The notes under the pieces were generated by a model that saw only the letters and a list, made by a program, of their open reading frames with translations, was not told the DNA's origin and did no database searches. The position numbers were made by a program, and so were the translations under genes. From assembly GCA_913057875.1 (NCBI GenBank), contig CAJXPI010000005.1, positions 1-34,972 of the forward strand: a DNA stretch of 34,972 bases. The letters are read 5' to 3'. Every line of letters begins with the position of its first letter. Positions within the stretch are counted from its first letter, which is position 1. Of the stretch, positions 24,820 through 33,299 are shown piece after piece. This stretch comes from an uncultured Flavobacteriales bacterium. Its GTDB lineage: Bacteria > Bacteroidota > Bacteroidia > Flavobacteriales_G > Salibacteraceae.

Positions 24820-25509
24820 TTAAATCTCAAAATGCATTCCATCTATAAGTAAACGGTCGTAGGCATTCTTGTTAAACTGAAATAAATTTCCCGGTCTTCC
24901 GGCACCAGATTTAGGTGCTTTTTCATCTAGCTCTTCTAAAATGCCTAATTTCATTACCTTTTTCTTGAAATTTCTTCTGTCTATCGGCCTATCCAGTAGG
25001 GTAGAGTAGAGGTTTTCTAATTCTGAAAAGGCGAATCGCTGGTTTAATAATTCAAAGCCAATGGGTTCATATTTTATTTTGCTTCGTAGTCGCTCAATAG
25101 CTACACTTAGAATTTGACGATGATCAAAACCTAAAGCTGGAAGATCTTTAATATTAAACCATTCTGCTTCTGATGCATCGGTGCTAGCTTGTAATTTTTG
25201 AAATTTGCTCGCGTTCACAATCCCAAAATAGGCTACACTTATAGTTCGGTTTCTAGGATCTCTGTTTGGCTTCCCAAAAGTGTAGAGCTGCTCTAGGTAA
25301 TCAATCTTAATTCCTGTTTCTTCTTTTAACTCTCTCTCTACTGCTTTTTCTAAAGATTCCTTTTCTTCTACGAATCCACCAGGCAAAGCCCATTTCCCTT
25401 TAAAGGGAGCATACTTTCTTTTTATTAATAAGATCGAAACTCCATTCTCTTTGGAGTAGCCAAAAACAATGGCGTCAACGGCAACGGAAATATTTTGTGT
25501 TCTTTTCAC
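24820..25509 (-). CDS. nrtR: NrtR-type Nudix transcriptional regulator of NAD metabolism
   Basis: 229 residues from a GTG start. The N-terminal Nudix domain has an intact Nudix box (Gly45, Glu51, Arg59-Glu60, Glu63-Glu64, Gly66). The C-terminal winged helix (about 155-229) includes RRNFKKKVMKLGIL and SGAGRPGNLF. NrtR repressors bind ADP-ribose or related NAD-derived ligands and release operators. It diverges from a NAMPT + PRPP-synthase-like operon, as in other NrtR regulons. Because the Nudix box is complete, hydrolase activity may remain. Two matching sites flank the target promoter. Confidence 0.88.
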   Translation of the reverse strand: MKRTQNISVAVDAIVFGYSKENGVSILLIKRKYAPFKGKWALPGGFVEEKESLEKAVERELKEETGIKIDYLEQLYTFGKPNRDPRNRTISVAYFGIVNASKFQKLQASTDASEAEWFNIKDLPALGFDHRQILSVAIERLRSKIKYEPIGFELLNQRFAFSELENLYSTLLDRPIDRRNFKKKVMKLGILEELDEKAPKSGAGRPGNLFQFNKNAYDRLLIDGMHFEI

Positions 25510-25611
25510 GCAATAAAAGTAACCCTAATAATTGACTAGTAAACTAGGTATTTGAATTTTTATGATTTTAAATATTTTAAATTAATGGGTAATAGGGTTT
25601 TATAATAATTA

Positions 25612-25630
25612 GTGTCATAATAACGCAAAT
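25612..25630 (+). promoter_or_regulatory. putative NrtR operator, site 1
   Basis: GTGTCA, 3 nt, TAACGCAAAT: the same core as site 2. The arms are an imperfect dyad (GTGTCA against GCGTTA, four of six). It lies just upstream of the -33 element of the nadV promoter. Confidence 0.6.
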
Positions 25631-25634
25631 ATTC

Positions 25635-25665
25635 TTGGAAGCATATGGTTTTGGCCGTATATTTG
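25635..25665 (+). promoter_or_regulatory. consensus promoter of the nadV operon
   Basis: TTG at 25635-25637, a 20-nt spacer, and TATATTTG at 25658-25665, which matches TAnnTTTG perfectly. The start is expected near 25671, inside operator site 2. The nadV ATG follows at 25698. Confidence 0.75.
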
Positions 25666-25684
25666 TGTCAAATTAACGCAAAAT
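25665..25684 (+). promoter_or_regulatory. putative NrtR operator, site 2
   Basis: GTGTCA, 3 nt, TAACGCAAA, identical to site 1 outside the 3-nt centre. It covers the predicted transcription start, a classic position for repression. Confidence 0.6.
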
Positions 25685-25697
25685 AAAACATACGATC

Positions 25698-27146
25698 ATG
25701 AACGCATTACTATTAACAGACGGATATAAAACAGGACATCATCAACAATACCCAAAAGGAACAGACGAAGTGTATTCAAATTGGACACCTAGAAGTAATA
25801 AATACGCTCCAAAAGGATCCAATAAAGTGGTTTCATTTGGGCAGCAATACGTGATGCAATGGTTGCATGAGTATTTTAAAATACATTTCTTTAGTCAACC
25901 CAAAGAGCAAGTTTGTATAGAAATTAAAGAGGAGTTATCGCTGTATTTAGGTACCAATTATGATGTTTCCCATTTTGAAGCCTTACATGACTTGCAATAC
26001 TTACCTATCCACGTAAAATCAATACCAGAAGGTGAGGAGGTAAATATCAGAACAGCCATGCTAACGGTGGTAAATACGCACAAGGAGTTTTATTGGGTAA
26101 CCAATTTTCTAGAAACCATATTGTCTACTATGCTTTGGCAACCGATGACTTCCGCAACAATTGCGTTAAACTATAAGCGTATTTTCAAGAAATGGGCTTC
26201 TTTAACAGATCTGGACAACATGGGTTTTATAGAATTTCAAGGTCACGATTTTTCAATGAGAGGAATGGGAGGTTTTGAAAGTGCTTTGGCTTCGGGATTA
26301 GGACACGGAGCCGTATTTATGGGGTCTGACACCTTACCAGTGATAAGCGGAGCAAGAAAATATTACCAGGCAAAGGGTTTTGTGGTGGGTTCAGTAAACG
26401 CTACCGAACACTCCGTAATGTGCGCTGGTACCAAAGAAGATGAAATTGGGACTTTTATAGAATTAATGCAAACGTATCCTACTGGAATTCTTTCTGTAGT
26501 AAGTGACACATGGGATCTATGGAAAGTCCTTACTCAATATTTGCCAGTTCTTAAAGAAGAAATATTAGGTCGTGATGGAAAGCTAGTTGTTCGTCCAGAT
26601 AGTGGAGATCCTGTTGCGATTATTTGTGGCACTAAGGTAAATGGCTCATCTGCGCAAGAAAAAGGGGTAGTAGAACTGCTTTGGGATGTTTTTGGAGGAA
26701 CCGTAAATGCACAAGGATTTAAAGTGTTAGATAGTCATATAGGTGCTATTTACGGTGATAGTATTACTACAGATAGAGCAGAAGCTATTTGTGCCGGATT
26801 ACATGCAAAGGGATTTGCAAGTACAAATGTAGTGCTAGGTATTGGGTCTTTTACTTATCAGTTTAATACACGTGATACTTTTGGTTTTGCAATGAAAGCC
26901 ACTTCAGTTGTGGTGAATGGTACTCGAAGAGATATTTTTAAAGATCCTATTACGGATGATGGTGTTAAAAAATCTGCTAATGGTCTTTTACGTGTGGATA
27001 AAGTCAATGGAGAATTTATGATGACGGAACAGGTTTCTAGGACGGAAGAGAAAAAAGGCGTATTGCAAACCATTTACAAAAACGGAATATTTCAAAATGA
27101 AATAAACTGGAGTGAAATACGCTCAAAAATTAAAGAATCTCTTTAG
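25698..27146 (+). CDS. nadV: nicotinamide phosphoribosyltransferase (NAMPT/NadV)
   Basis: 482 residues, full length for NAMPT. The enzyme converts nicotinamide and PRPP to NMN, the first step of nicotinamide salvage. Visible family landmarks: the N-terminal LLTDGYKTGHHQQYPKGT, the FQGHDFSMRGMGG region, GSVNATEHSVM (catalytic-His loop), SDTWDLW, VVRPDSGDP, and the C-terminal FKDPITDDG. It lies between the divergent NrtR gene and a PRPP-synthase-like gene (11-nt gap), so the operon couples salvage with supply of its phosphoribosyl donor. Confidence 0.95.
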   Translation: MNALLLTDGYKTGHHQQYPKGTDEVYSNWTPRSNKYAPKGSNKVVSFGQQYVMQWLHEYFKIHFFSQPKEQVCIEIKEELSLYLGTNYDVSHFEALHDLQYLPIHVKSIPEGEEVNIRTAMLTVVNTHKEFYWVTNFLETILSTMLWQPMTSATIALNYKRIFKKWASLTDLDNMGFIEFQGHDFSMRGMGGFESALASGLGHGAVFMGSDTLPVISGARKYYQAKGFVVGSVNATEHSVMCAGTKEDEIGTFIELMQTYPTGILSVVSDTWDLWKVLTQYLPVLKEEILGRDGKLVVRPDSGDPVAIICGTKVNGSSAQEKGVVELLWDVFGGTVNAQGFKVLDSHIGAIYGDSITTDRAEAICAGLHAKGFASTNVVLGIGSFTYQFNTRDTFGFAMKATSVVVNGTRRDIFKDPITDDGVKKSANGLLRVDKVNGEFMMTEQVSRTEEKKGVLQTIYKNGIFQNEINWSEIRSKIKESL

Positions 27147-27157
27147 TTTAGAGCGCT

Positions 27158-27919
27158 ATGATGTACGATGTAACCAAATTTAACGATGGGCAAATTGCCT
27201 CAAAAATCACCACTGAAGGTAATTTAGAGGTGAAATTACGCGGAAATACTTACGAGGATTTATTTAAGGCCGCTTCTATTAAAGAAGCTTGGGACGCAAC
27301 CGTGACCCCAGACAGAAGCGCTACGGCCAATCTAACTTTATACTGCTTAATAGGGCAACGCTCCGATAGAAGATTTAATGTCAGGGAGTCATTTGACTTA
27401 AAAGTAATTGCCAGATTCATTAATAGCATGAATTTTAACCAGGTGAGCATTTTGCATCCGCATAGTTCAGTGTCTTTAGCTTTGATAGAGAATAGTGTTG
27501 AGATTTCGCACTTGAATTATGTGAAAATGGCGTATGAATCTTTGAATAAACCGGTGCTGGTAAGTCCGGATGCGGGAGCTTTTAAAGCCACTTATACTAT
27601 TGCGAAAGAGCTAGGGGCTGATTTGGTGCCATCCAATAAAGTTCGGATTAATAATGAGCCATTAATTACGCTTCAAGGCGATGTAAAAGGAAAAGAATGC
27701 TTGATTGTAGATGACTTAGCGGATGGAGGTAGAACCTTTTTAAACCTTGCCAAAGCATTAAATAAGCAAGGAGCTGTAAAAGTATTTTTATATGTTACGC
27801 ATGGGCAGTTTAATCATGGATTTGATGAGCTTCTTACTATTATTGATCACATATACTGCACTAACAGTTATCGAGAAATTGAAGAGGATAGGGTGACGCA
27901 ATTTATGGTTTTTGAGTAG
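27158..27919 (+). CDS. ribose-phosphate pyrophosphokinase-like protein
   Basis: 253 residues, shorter than standard PRPP synthases (about 310). It has VSPDAGAFKA and the PRPP-binding loop CLIVDDLADGGRTFLNLA near 184-200, as in Prs and type I phosphoribosyltransferases. The ATP-site region of true Prs (around DLH) is replaced by LHPHSSVSLAL. Linked to nadV with an 11-nt gap, it probably makes PRPP from ribose phosphate for NAD salvage, or is an altered phosphoribosyltransferase. Two ATG codons stand in tandem at the start. Confidence 0.8.
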   Translation: MMYDVTKFNDGQIASKITTEGNLEVKLRGNTYEDLFKAASIKEAWDATVTPDRSATANLTLYCLIGQRSDRRFNVRESFDLKVIARFINSMNFNQVSILHPHSSVSLALIENSVEISHLNYVKMAYESLNKPVLVSPDAGAFKATYTIAKELGADLVPSNKVRINNEPLITLQGDVKGKECLIVDDLADGGRTFLNLAKALNKQGAVKVFLYVTHGQFNHGFDELLTIIDHIYCTNSYREIEEDRVTQFMVFE

Positions 27920-28047
27920 TTTTTGGGGAATTTTAATTTCGTATTCCTCTTTTTTCTTGATGCTTATTTTAAATAATAGACGTTTTATTAAGCTATCTGC
28001 TCCTTGATATTAATTAGATCAAAACGTTAATTGCTTTAATCAGTGGG

Positions 28048-28161
28048 GATTAATAGGTATGACTCGCGCTATAAAACAGGTGAAAATACCTGTGCTGGCA
28101 ATCGGTAATCTAACCTAATTTGTAGAACAGTTGCAAGAAGTTTTTTTCTTGAAACCGCAAC
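28048..28161 (+). promoter_or_regulatory. structured leader upstream of the PiuC-like gene
   Basis: The 264-bp gap before the gene has no ORF. It contains a perfect 6-bp hairpin ACAGGT/ACCTGT (28076-28093), enclosed by GATTA/TAATC (28048-28052 with 28106-28110). A third stem GTTGC+AAGAA / TTCTT+GCAAC (28130-28161, 6-nt bulge) ends 22 nt before the ATG. It may be a cis-regulatory leader; I cannot match it to a known riboswitch class. Confidence 0.35.
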
Positions 28162-28183
28162 CTAACAACAAAAGAAAAACAAT

Positions 28184-28867
28184 ATGGCAATTGGTGATTT
28201 TATTCAACTTGAAAACGTATTAACCGAAAACGAAGTTCATCAAATTAAATCTATCGTAAAAAAAAGGCATTTTGAAAACGGCCAGCTTACAGCTTCAGGA
28301 GCTGCTGTTTCCGTTAAAAGAAACGAGCAGTTAAAAGCTGGAGCAGAGAACGCCCAATTAGAGAATTTTATAATGCAAGCTTTAACACGTCATCCTATGG
28401 TTCAAAGAGCGGTTATGCCCAAAATGACCATGCCTCCCATCATAAGTAGATATACTCCAGGTATGTCTTATGGAACTCATGTGGATAGCCCACTGAATGG
28501 GAGAGATTATACCATAAGAACGGATGTAGGAATTACTCTTTTCCTTAATAATCCGGAGGAATATGAAGGAGGGGAGTTAGAGGTAATGAATAATGGTGAA
28601 TTTAAACCGTATAAATTCCGTGCAGGCGATGCTATTTGCTATCCAACAACCCAATTACATCGCGTAAACGAAGTAAAGTTTGGAGAACGTTTGGTAGCGG
28701 TAACATGGATGCAATGCGTTATAAGAGATGCGCATAAAAGAAGCTTGGTATTTCAAGCCCACGAAGTAGTTCGGGGACTAGAAAAAAAGGAAATGTCTAA
28801 TTCAAAAGAACACTTATCTGCACAGCAATTGTATAGTAACTTGGTGCGTTTATGGGCGGAGTTGTAA
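28184..28867 (+). CDS. PiuC/YbiX-type Fe(II)/2OG dioxygenase (PKHD hydroxylase)
   Basis: 227 residues. A prolyl-4-hydroxylase-like domain has the complete iron site: His99 and Asp101 (THVDSP), His159 (TQLHRV), and a 2OG-binding Arg169 (GERLVAVTW). PiuC proteins are usually tied to iron uptake in other bacteria; their substrate is unproven. Here there is no neighbouring TonB receptor. It follows a structured non-coding leader and converges with a small exported hypothetical (2-nt gap). Confidence 0.9.
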   Translation: MAIGDFIQLENVLTENEVHQIKSIVKKRHFENGQLTASGAAVSVKRNEQLKAGAENAQLENFIMQALTRHPMVQRAVMPKMTMPPIISRYTPGMSYGTHVDSPLNGRDYTIRTDVGITLFLNNPEEYEGGELEVMNNGEFKPYKFRAGDAICYPTTQLHRVNEVKFGERLVAVTWMQCVIRDAHKRSLVFQAHEVVRGLEKKEMSNSKEHLSAQQLYSNLVRLWAEL

Positions 28868-28869
28868 AA

Positions 28870-29196
28870 CTATTTCTGTACTCTACTAAATAATAAACGA
28901 GAACGTTTATCTGGTCCAAAGTCAGAAAACTTAGTAACAAATCTCCAACCTCTTTTTTCTAAAAATTCAAATAAGGCGGCATGTGAGTGAAAGCTCATTT
29001 TCTTGCCGTTTCTATTTATGATATAGCCGTCTTCCTTACCCCAATATATAACCGCTTGTTGGGCTCCGGGAGCATACTGTACTTCAATATATTTATGGGT
29101 GAAGTCATTAGTAATATCTCTAGTTTTTCCAAATTTCTGAGCCTGTGCAGAATAGAAAAATGTGCATAAAACGATAGAAAGAATGGCTGTCTTCAT
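28870..29196 (-). CDS. small exported hypothetical protein
   Basis: 108 residues with a clear signal peptide (about 1-19, ending SAQAQ). The mature part has a compact beta-rich pattern (YIEVQYAPGAQQAVIYWGKEDG) and a conserved-looking end FLEKRGWRFVTKFSD, reminiscent of small Bacteroidota periplasmic proteins of unknown function. No cysteines or catalytic motif. It stands alone. Confidence 0.65.
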   Translation of the reverse strand: MKTAILSIVLCTFFYSAQAQKFGKTRDITNDFTHKYIEVQYAPGAQQAVIYWGKEDGYIINRNGKKMSFHSHAALFEFLEKRGWRFVTKFSDFGPDKRSRLLFSRVQK

Positions 29197-29318
29197 AAAG
29201 TGTTTTTTTTTGAATTGCTAAAATAATAGGATTAAATAAAATCAAGGTACCTCCATGGGTATTTCATTGTTTCTAAATAAAAGGCTTTAGAATAGGGTCT
29301 TTAGCTAATTTATTGAAA

Positions 29319-30065
29319 CTAATAGACCCAGGTAACTTTTAGCTCAATATCGTTTTTGTAACCCATTAATATTATAGACTCTGTTGGTTCCAAACCGCTT
29401 TTGTAGGGTTCTAAAATACAACTACCCATAGGAAATTCAATTCGATGATAATTTTCCTCATCTCCATCAAAATCATATAGAACAAAGTTGTATTCCTTGT
29501 TCAGATTGTCAATAACCAAAGGAAACCTACCATTGGAAGCGTTGAATAAATACCCTTTGCCGGGTTCACAATTTGTGTAACGGAAATCTGTGTTAAAAAT
29601 GGTCTCCCTTGTAGTTAACCGATTAATCTCTACTGCTGCGGAAATATCTGGTCCTGATCCATCTTCATCCCAAGGGTCGTTTGAAGAAGAATAATACCAA
29701 ACAATGATCTCATTTATTATCAATCCAGTGGGAAGGGTAGAGTCATAAATAATAACGTCCTGTTTGTAACTGGTTTGTGAATTGCCATCTTCATCATACC
29801 CTTTAACAACGGTATGATAAACACCTTTTGCAGGGTACGTATGTAAAGGTTAAAATTCAGATGTGGTACTTCCATCTCCAAAATCCCAACTAAAGGTTTC
29901 AGCGCCTTTAGAGCAGTTTACAAAATGAATAGATTCATTTATTTGAGCTAGGGGATTCACCACTTCGTGGCAAACTTCTAGATCTTCTTTTCGATTACAA
30001 CTAGAAAATGGAAGGGTTGCACTTGCTACAAATAGAAAAAGTAAGGCAATTCTTAATGAGTACAT
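29319..30065 (-). pseudogene. PKD-domain lipoprotein gene interrupted by one in-frame stop
   Basis: Read as one frame of 249 codons, this encodes a signal peptide with a lipobox (FSSC), a PKD domain (FSWDFGDGSTTS), and the same C-terminal domain as the intact gene at 11594-12304 (NDPWDEDG, NCEPGKGYLFNASNG, ending LKVTWVY versus LEVIWEY). A single TAA at 29850-29852 falls in the PKD domain just before a Pro-Leu-His-Thr-Tyr segment that continues the domain in the same frame. There is no frameshift. It is either a recent nonsense pseudogene, a base error, or a read-through case. Translation from Met codons after the stop would give a signal-less fragment. Confidence 0.85.
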
Positions 30066-30163
30066 AGTATTAAAATAAGATTAGGTAGGGTAAACGAAAC
30101 CACATTTGAAAAATTGTGTCTTCCGAATAAAACTACGGTCATCTTATTTGAGTATACAATGCT

Positions 30164-30442
30164 TTATTGATCGGTAGCAATAGCGTTTAGGCACGCTATG
30201 GTCTTTTCTATATCAGAGGTATAGCGTAAATCCTTAATGTCTTCTAGTCCATTGGGGTAATTGGCTAAAATACTTTGAATTAACTCCTCATTACTCTCAA
30301 TAATACTGCGGTGTTTATCTTGAATAGCTTTCCAATCCGGACCTCTTCTAATGTTTTTCCGGTCAGAGTTCTGCAAAGCACGTAATTCCATCCATAATCG
30401 TCCAATTTGTTGATTTAACTGTACTTTTTCTTGCTTTGTCAT
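30164..30442 (-). CDS. small helical hypothetical protein
   Basis: 92 residues, mostly helical and charged (KVQLNQQIGRLWMELRAL, then ESNEELIQSILANYPNGLEDI). No signal peptide, no Cys cluster. Divergent from the DUF2293 gene with about 90 bp between starts. No family recognised; function unknown. Confidence 0.55.
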   Translation of the reverse strand: MTKQEKVQLNQQIGRLWMELRALQNSDRKNIRRGPDWKAIQDKHRSIIESNEELIQSILANYPNGLEDIKDLRYTSDIEKTIACLNAIATDQ

Positions 30443-30533
30443 GTGTTGCTATTTATTCATTGCAAATGTACGAATATGCCTTTCTCATTCCTCGTTTATT
30501 ACTTAAGAATTCCTTTATTTGCGGCTATTGCAA

Positions 30534-31211
30534 ATGCAGAACATGGAAGCTTTTACACGAAACGTATATCTCACTAAAAAGGAAACGCTTAGTTGCCAAC
30601 GTTGCAAACGTCCCGTAAAAAAAGGAGAGCGATTTGTAGCGGTTTCAGAAGAAGCTAGAGGTACCTGTTTTAAATGCTCCCCCTATACCCAAGCGGCCTT
30701 TTTGCCATCAGGTGATGCTGCAATGACGCGTAGGTCTAAAAAACACTCGTCCATTTGCGGAGTAGAATTAGCTTGGAATCAACGCAGAAAGAGATTTGAG
30801 CGTAAGGGCCAATACGTAGAAGCAAAGGCCATTGAATTAGCACAAAAGGAATGTGAGGCAGATGCCGACAAAAGAGCCAAATCAAACGCTAAAGCAGCTA
30901 TTAAGCGTGAAGCAGATGACAAAATATACATTGCTGATTTTGCAAAAGCTATTCGTAAACGCTATCCTAATTGTCCGGTAAAACGTGAAGTAGCTATTGC
31001 CCAACACGCCTGTGAAAAACATAGTGGACGGGTAGGGAGAACCGCCAGCGCAAAAGAGTTTGATGCAGAAATGATTGATCGAGCTGTAGAGGCGCATATT
31101 CGTCACGCAGAAACCGATTACGACAATCAATTCAACAAGGGAAAATCTAAAAGGATGATACGAACCTTAGTGAAAGAAGATATTCTTAGGGTGATGCGTC
31201 AATGGAAATAA
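30534..31211 (+). CDS. DUF2293-domain protein with a zinc-finger-like N-terminus
   Basis: The first ATG in frame (30534) is preferred over the upstream TTG at 30519; 30543 is a further option. The N-terminal part has two CxxC pairs (CQRC and CFKC, about 24 residues apart), suggesting a zinc site. Residues about 135-225 match DUF2293 (FAKAIRKRYPNCPVKREVAIAQHA, SGRVGRTASAKEFD, VEAHIRHAETDYD). The domain is widespread and uncharacterised. The sequence is basic overall, so nucleic-acid binding is plausible. Confidence 0.8.
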   Translation: MQNMEAFTRNVYLTKKETLSCQRCKRPVKKGERFVAVSEEARGTCFKCSPYTQAAFLPSGDAAMTRRSKKHSSICGVELAWNQRRKRFERKGQYVEAKAIELAQKECEADADKRAKSNAKAAIKREADDKIYIADFAKAIRKRYPNCPVKREVAIAQHACEKHSGRVGRTASAKEFDAEMIDRAVEAHIRHAETDYDNQFNKGKSKRMIRTLVKEDILRVMRQWK

Positions 31212-31253
31212 TACGCTATTGGTGTTGAAAACTGCCCAAGAACTTTGTGAGGT

Positions 31254-31288
31254 TTGATTCTTTACTCTGCTTTCTAAATTTATATTTG
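31254..31288 (+). promoter_or_regulatory. consensus-like promoter of the TonB-C gene
   Basis: TATATTTG at 31281-31288 is a perfect -7 box; a TTG at 31254-31256 lies 24 nt upstream, slightly longer than typical. The ATG follows at 31327. Confidence 0.6.
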
Positions 31289-31326
31289 AAACTTCCTTAA
31301 AAGCATTTACATAACTTAATAATACC

Positions 31327-32355
31327 ATGAAATACTTATTATCCATCTGTTTCTTTTTTCTAATATCTTATAGCCAAGCCCAAGATACGGCTCGGATCTA
31401 TTTGAATGATGATTTTGAAAAAACCAATCTAAGAAAGGCTGCGTATCACCAGGATATTGTAGAAATTGAAGATGGGTATTATTACGGTGAAATCTATGGG
31501 TTTAACGATATCCTAATAGAAAAGGGGTATTACAAAATTCATAAAAAAAGCCGCATAAAACACGGTGATTTTATGGTGTATAATATGAACGGATCGCTAA
31601 TAGAAAAAGGAGCGTTTTCAAACGATTTAAAAGTAGGTTATTGGACGGTCTTTGACTTTAACGGAGATAAAGATTGGTACGGTAAATACAACCCAGAAGG
31701 AAAAAAGGATTCCTTATGGATACAGTATCACAGAGAGGGAACGGTTTCTCAGATTGGCAATTATATTAACGGCAACAAAGAAGGAGAATGGTTAGGATTT
31801 AATAAAGATGGTGATAAGTCTTTTATTATGAATTTCAATACAAACGGAGAAGAACATGGTGCCTATATTAGCTTTTCCTCAGAAGGCCTGCCTGAGGACA
31901 GGGGTAGTTATAGTATTGGAGAAAAAAATGGAGAATGGAATTATTTTTTTGATTCTGGAGAGCGCAGTGGAACGGTAGATTATCAATCGGGTTTGGTGGT
32001 TAAGTCTACCTACTGGAATGAGGATGGAAGTACGGTAACCGATACCAATCAAGTGGTGAATCAGGAGCCTACTTTTCCAGGGGGAGAGCGTGAAATGTAT
32101 GTGTTTTTAAGCAAAAACGTGAAGTACCCCAAAAAGGCCATTAATAATAACATTCAAGGTAGGGTGTATGTTTCTTTTGTAGTGGAAAAAAATGGTGAAA
32201 TTACGGATGTGAAATTAGCACGGGGACAGCATCCATTAATTGATCAAGAAGCGATGCGTGTGGTGCGTGAAATGCCCATTTGGAGCCCTGGAATTAGCCA
32301 TAACAGAATACGTAGAATTCGTTATAACCTACCTGTAGTATTTCAACTTAGGTAA
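31327..32355 (+). CDS. exported MORN-like repeat protein with TonB C-terminal domain
   Basis: 342 residues. A signal peptide (about 1-18) is followed by YwqK/MORN-like repeats (about 70-235) of the type 'G.W..f...G.k...g.y..G'. The last 95 residues are a TonB_C domain (FPGGEREMYVFLSKNVKYP, then GRVYVSFVVEKNGEI). There is no N-terminal membrane anchor of real TonB, so it is unlikely to energise receptors. This repeat + TonB_C combination is common in Bacteroidota; its role is not established. Monocistronic. Confidence 0.85.
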   Translation: MKYLLSICFFFLISYSQAQDTARIYLNDDFEKTNLRKAAYHQDIVEIEDGYYYGEIYGFNDILIEKGYYKIHKKSRIKHGDFMVYNMNGSLIEKGAFSNDLKVGYWTVFDFNGDKDWYGKYNPEGKKDSLWIQYHREGTVSQIGNYINGNKEGEWLGFNKDGDKSFIMNFNTNGEEHGAYISFSSEGLPEDRGSYSIGEKNGEWNYFFDSGERSGTVDYQSGLVVKSTYWNEDGSTVTDTNQVVNQEPTFPGGEREMYVFLSKNVKYPKKAINNNIQGRVYVSFVVEKNGEITDVKLARGQHPLIDQEAMRVVREMPIWSPGISHNRIRRIRYNLPVVFQLR

Positions 32356-32422
32356 TTCCAGAACCAAAGGTAAACCTTTCATTTTTTCCTTTACCCCTTG
32401 AATTCCTATTGCCTTGTAGGTA

Positions 32423-33246
32423 ATGCGCCTTTTATTATGTTTATTTTACTGGATGGATTTAAATTTTGAAATCTCTACTGAGATGATGACCCGGATCGGT
32501 GAGGTGCTAATGAATCATCTGTTTAACCTGTTTGTATCCCTGTCCTTGGGTTTGCTCATTGGAGTCTTAATTACGGCTGGTTTATTTCTGCTTATGCGTA
32601 AAACCGGATGGTTTAACCGTAAATACCAATCGGGCTATACTCGAATGGCGGTAAGCATGCTTCAATTCCTTTTTTACGTTTCCATTATTGGGTTAAGCGC
32701 AACCATAAGCCTGCATATTGGAAGCGAAAAAATTGGTTAAAAAAAGAAGTTAACCGCCTAGTGGATTATCGGTTGGCGTATTGTAACGATACCTATTTTC
32801 AAGATGAAGAATTAATTGAAGAGTTATTTGAAATGGTGCAACCGTTTATGCTAGCGGTGGTGAGGTTTCTAAAATGAATGAAACCATAGCTCAGGGTATG
32901 GTAGATGCAATTAGCGAAAAAAAACGGATTAGGTTTTATTAGAGATTGGTTGTTTGCGGATGGAAAAAAGGAAATGATTGATCAGTTAGAAGCGGTATAT
33001 AAAGCCATGATTTTTATTACCGTTTCTTACTCACTCGATTACATTGGGCAGGATGATTTGCTAGAAGCAGATCAACTTGAATCCGTTTTTAATTAATGGA
33101 TTCACTCGGAATACGAAGAGTCTTCAAAAGATATCCATGAGGTAAACACTAATAGTATTACGCATCAAATTAATCCGTTTTTAACCAGCATTTGGATTCC
33201 TTTGTATTTCATGAAGGATTTAATCATTATTCTGGTGCTCATTTAA
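32423..33246 (+). pseudogene. decayed membrane-protein gene (frameshifts and stop)
   Basis: Pieces of one protein appear in successive frames. 32423-32740 encodes two membrane helices and ends IGSEKIG then stop. In another frame from about 32733, LKKEVNRLVDYRLAYCNDTYFQDEE runs to a TGA near 32874 (residues given as key start and end). A further frame from about 32870 continues NETIAQGMVDAISEKK. From about 32920, NGLGFIRDWLFADGKKEMIDQ continues to a TAA at 33094-33096. The same frame then runs open through WIHSEYEESSKDIHEV to a third membrane helix ending at 33246. The lesions lie at A-rich runs. The parent family is not recognised. Confidence 0.7.
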
Positions 33247-33299
33247 TCTGTTATTTACCATAGTAGAAAAAGGGTTTTGGAATAGATGTCCATTATTCT

